Part shown: piece by piece, positions 62,699-64,000 of the stretch
How the letters are laid out: the number at the start of each line of letters is the position of its first letter
How positions within the stretch are numbered: the stretch's first letter is position 1
Assembly (NCBI RefSeq): GCF_003011895.2
Contig: NZ_PXWF02000245.1
Span: forward strand, 48,178-112,177
Origin: Massilia glaciei
GTDB lineage: Bacteria; Pseudomonadota; Gammaproteobacteria; Burkholderiales; Burkholderiaceae_D
Reading direction: 5' to 3'
Length of the DNA: 64,000 nt
Notes under the pieces: model-generated
Database searches by the model: none
Told to the model about the DNA's origin: nothing
What the model saw: the letters and a program-made list of their open reading frames with translations, nothing else
Translations under genes and position numbers: made by a program

Positions 62699-63848
62699 TT
62701 AAGGCAAGGCCAATGGTTTTGTAGAGATTCATATACGCACCGGAGTCCTTCATAAATAGAATCTTAAAATACATTCTGAAGAATAATCGTTGGGCATTAC
62801 CAATTTTTCGTGCCTCTTCGTTAATTGCGACAATTGCCTCATTAAAAGCCAATAGGAATTTTTGAGGCTCAGAGCCAATTACTAAATTAATTTCTATTTC
62901 TTCAAAGCGATCAAATTGTTCTTCGTCTTTTAATAATCCAAGTGCTGCGCCAAAACCAGAAACGGCCTGAGGGCGTTTAAACATTCGGACGCCATTTTTC
63001 GCCCATACATAAATCTCTTCACGTTTTGTTTCATCGTCTCGGTCATCTTCCTCGATATCATCCTCGTCGACTTCGGCTTCAATATCGAGATCTGAAATCG
63101 ACGTAATGAATACGTTCCAAATTGATATGAATTCCGCGAATAGATCGGTATCATTGTCTTCTCGAGCCAAATTTTCCAATCCCGAGATGTTATCCAAAAC
63201 ATCCGCCTTGTCCATTGGCATTTCATTACGTTCCACATAGGAATTAAATCCCTCGATCATTTCCCGAAAATTGTACTCATTAATTTTTTTCGCAGAAACA
63301 CCATCCACTTCGCGTATTAATTGAACGCCATCTATGTCGTGATCCAAGTAATCCAAATACATTATTTCAATCTGATGCCTAAGGGACATTGTCGTTTGGC
63401 CGGTATTTAGTGTTAGCATACGATAGAGAATTCCGGCTCTATTAACACCATCATATATTTCGCAACGAACAAGTCTTTGTAAAAAACTAGCAAGTTTCTC
63501 GCCTTCCAACTCACTCGCAATATCAATAAGTGTGAAACTCCGCTGCAGTCCGTCTAAAATTATAAATTCTTCTGGACTCTTGTTGAGCGCTGTCACCATA
63601 TCAACAGCGTCATTGTGGTTTTTATTGTTTCGCCGATGTGCCAGAACAATAGGTGGAATCACACACCCGGTGATTAAATCTTTTCTCAACAGTGAGTATG
63701 TTGTTTTTGATGTTTTTACTCGCTTACGTTGAAATTCATTTTTTTCAACAATTACTCGGGCCAAATCCAAATATTCACTAATTGGCATTTCAAGAAGATG
63801 ACTTGCTCCCTCAACCACGTTATCTTCAATAACTGATATAACTTTCAT
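62673..63848 (-). CDS. Island protein with ParB/DGQHR-like motif (391 residues)
   Basis: The ATG at 63848 gives 391 residues. The pattern VIPPIVLAHRR, then FIILDGLQRSFTLID, then YRMLTLNTGQTTMSLRHQIE follows the layout of ParB/DndB-like (DGQHR or DUF262) domains: a core Asp-Gly-x-Gln-Arg and later an N-T-G-x-T segment. A long Asp/Glu-rich linker (IEAEVDEDDIEEDDRDDE, about 255-272) separates it from a helical C-terminus. Such domains occur in DNA-modification and phage-defence proteins. The exact activity is unknown. It starts the visible operon of the AT-rich island. Confidence 0.72.
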   Translation of the reverse strand: MKVISVIEDNVVEGASHLLEMPISEYLDLARVIVEKNEFQRKRVKTSKTTYSLLRKDLITGCVIPPIVLAHRRNNKNHNDAVDMVTALNKSPEEFIILDGLQRSFTLIDIASELEGEKLASFLQRLVRCEIYDGVNRAGILYRMLTLNTGQTTMSLRHQIEIMYLDYLDHDIDGVQLIREVDGVSAKKINEYNFREMIEGFNSYVERNEMPMDKADVLDNISGLENLAREDNDTDLFAEFISIWNVFITSISDLDIEAEVDEDDIEEDDRDDETKREEIYVWAKNGVRMFKRPQAVSGFGAALGLLKDEEQFDRFEEIEINLVIGSEPQKFLLAFNEAIVAINEEARKIGNAQRLFFRMYFKILFMKDSGAYMNLYKTIGLALNGARRLGI

Positions 63849-64000
63849 TTAAATTCCGATCGAATTATTCAAAATCATGGGTTTTTTAAAATTCTGAAAA
63901 TTCTATTTTAACGCAGCAGGCACAAAATGGGACGCTGATTTATGGTTCTATCAGGGCTGTCGCACCAAAAGTCGGTTACAATCAACCACTTGAGAAATTA
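63849..64000. other. AT-rich upstream region of the island operon, cut by window end
   Basis: These 152 bases are AT-rich and contain no open frame I trust. The promoter of the two leftward genes should lie here. The island continues beyond the window. Confidence 0.4.

Overview
The window is 64 kb of mostly very GC-rich, densely packed DNA. Short intergenic gaps, many 4-base stop/start overlaps, GTG starts, a PhaM-like polyhydroxybutyrate granule protein, a PKHD-type iron dioxygenase and high-GC codon use together suggest a betaproteobacterium of the Oxalobacteraceae type (Massilia, Duganella or Janthinobacterium-like). This is inferred from gene content and style, not from a marker gene. The last 2.5 kb is strikingly AT-rich and looks foreign.

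Layout. (1) 1-12037: a beta-glucoside/cellobiose utilisation locus. It holds an ABC importer (binding protein cut by the window edge, two permeases, ATPase), a LacI regulator, GH1 and GH3 beta-glucosidases, glucokinase, a FucP-type sugar/H+ symporter and a second, closely related LacI regulator. A perfect LacI-type operator lies before the GH1 gene. Oligosaccharides are imported or cut in the periplasm, hydrolysed to glucose and phosphorylated. (2) 12038-18960: PaiB-like and OsmC-like proteins, 3-methyladenine glycosylase I, an MnmC whose methyltransferase half looks degenerate, a receiver-TPR protein without its phospho-acceptor Asp, a small protein and a type 1 periplasmic binding protein. 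(3) 19414-22283: PKHD hydroxylase and TonB-dependent siderophore receptor with a Fur-box region. (4) 22411-37292: an unusual set of genes resembling a non-canonical biosynthetic cluster. It includes a Rieske oxygenase, two GNAT-like proteins around a GH3-type (auxin-conjugating family) adenylating enzyme, a membrane NqrB/RnfD-VCBS-ASPIC fusion, an alpha/beta hydrolase with an in-frame TGA, a fatty-acid desaturase, a TetR regulator with an operator over its start codon, a stand-alone methionine aminopeptidase, PAP2 phosphatase, radical SAM protein and cytochrome P450. (5) 37312-41056: SOS-associated peptidase, Xre-RES toxin-antitoxin pair, a 2OG-Fe dioxygenase lacking a proper start, and a DUF4166 protein. 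(6) 41152-45652: Fur-box-preceded operon PepSY-DUF2271-DUF4198-ApbE-flavoreductase, probably a membrane iron/siderophore reductase system. (7) 45653-53032: PhaM, DUF3108, family-3 binding protein, TorF porin, a decayed serine hydrolase carrying a MITE, LuxR and GntR regulators. (8) 53398-58398: a three-gene Mks-type condensin operon without a nuclease subunit. (9) 58474-60924: S9 peptidase. (10) 61031-64000: entry into an AT-rich accessory island whose first two genes are unrecognised, one with a ParB/DGQHR-like motif. Repeated motifs resembling transposon-end binding sites lie at the boundary.

Several short palindromic or terminal-inverted-repeat elements (19181-19316, 39291-39404, 45686-45784, 46703-46874, 49851-50009) sit in gene gaps or dead genes. 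I saw no rRNA, tRNA or CRISPR array.
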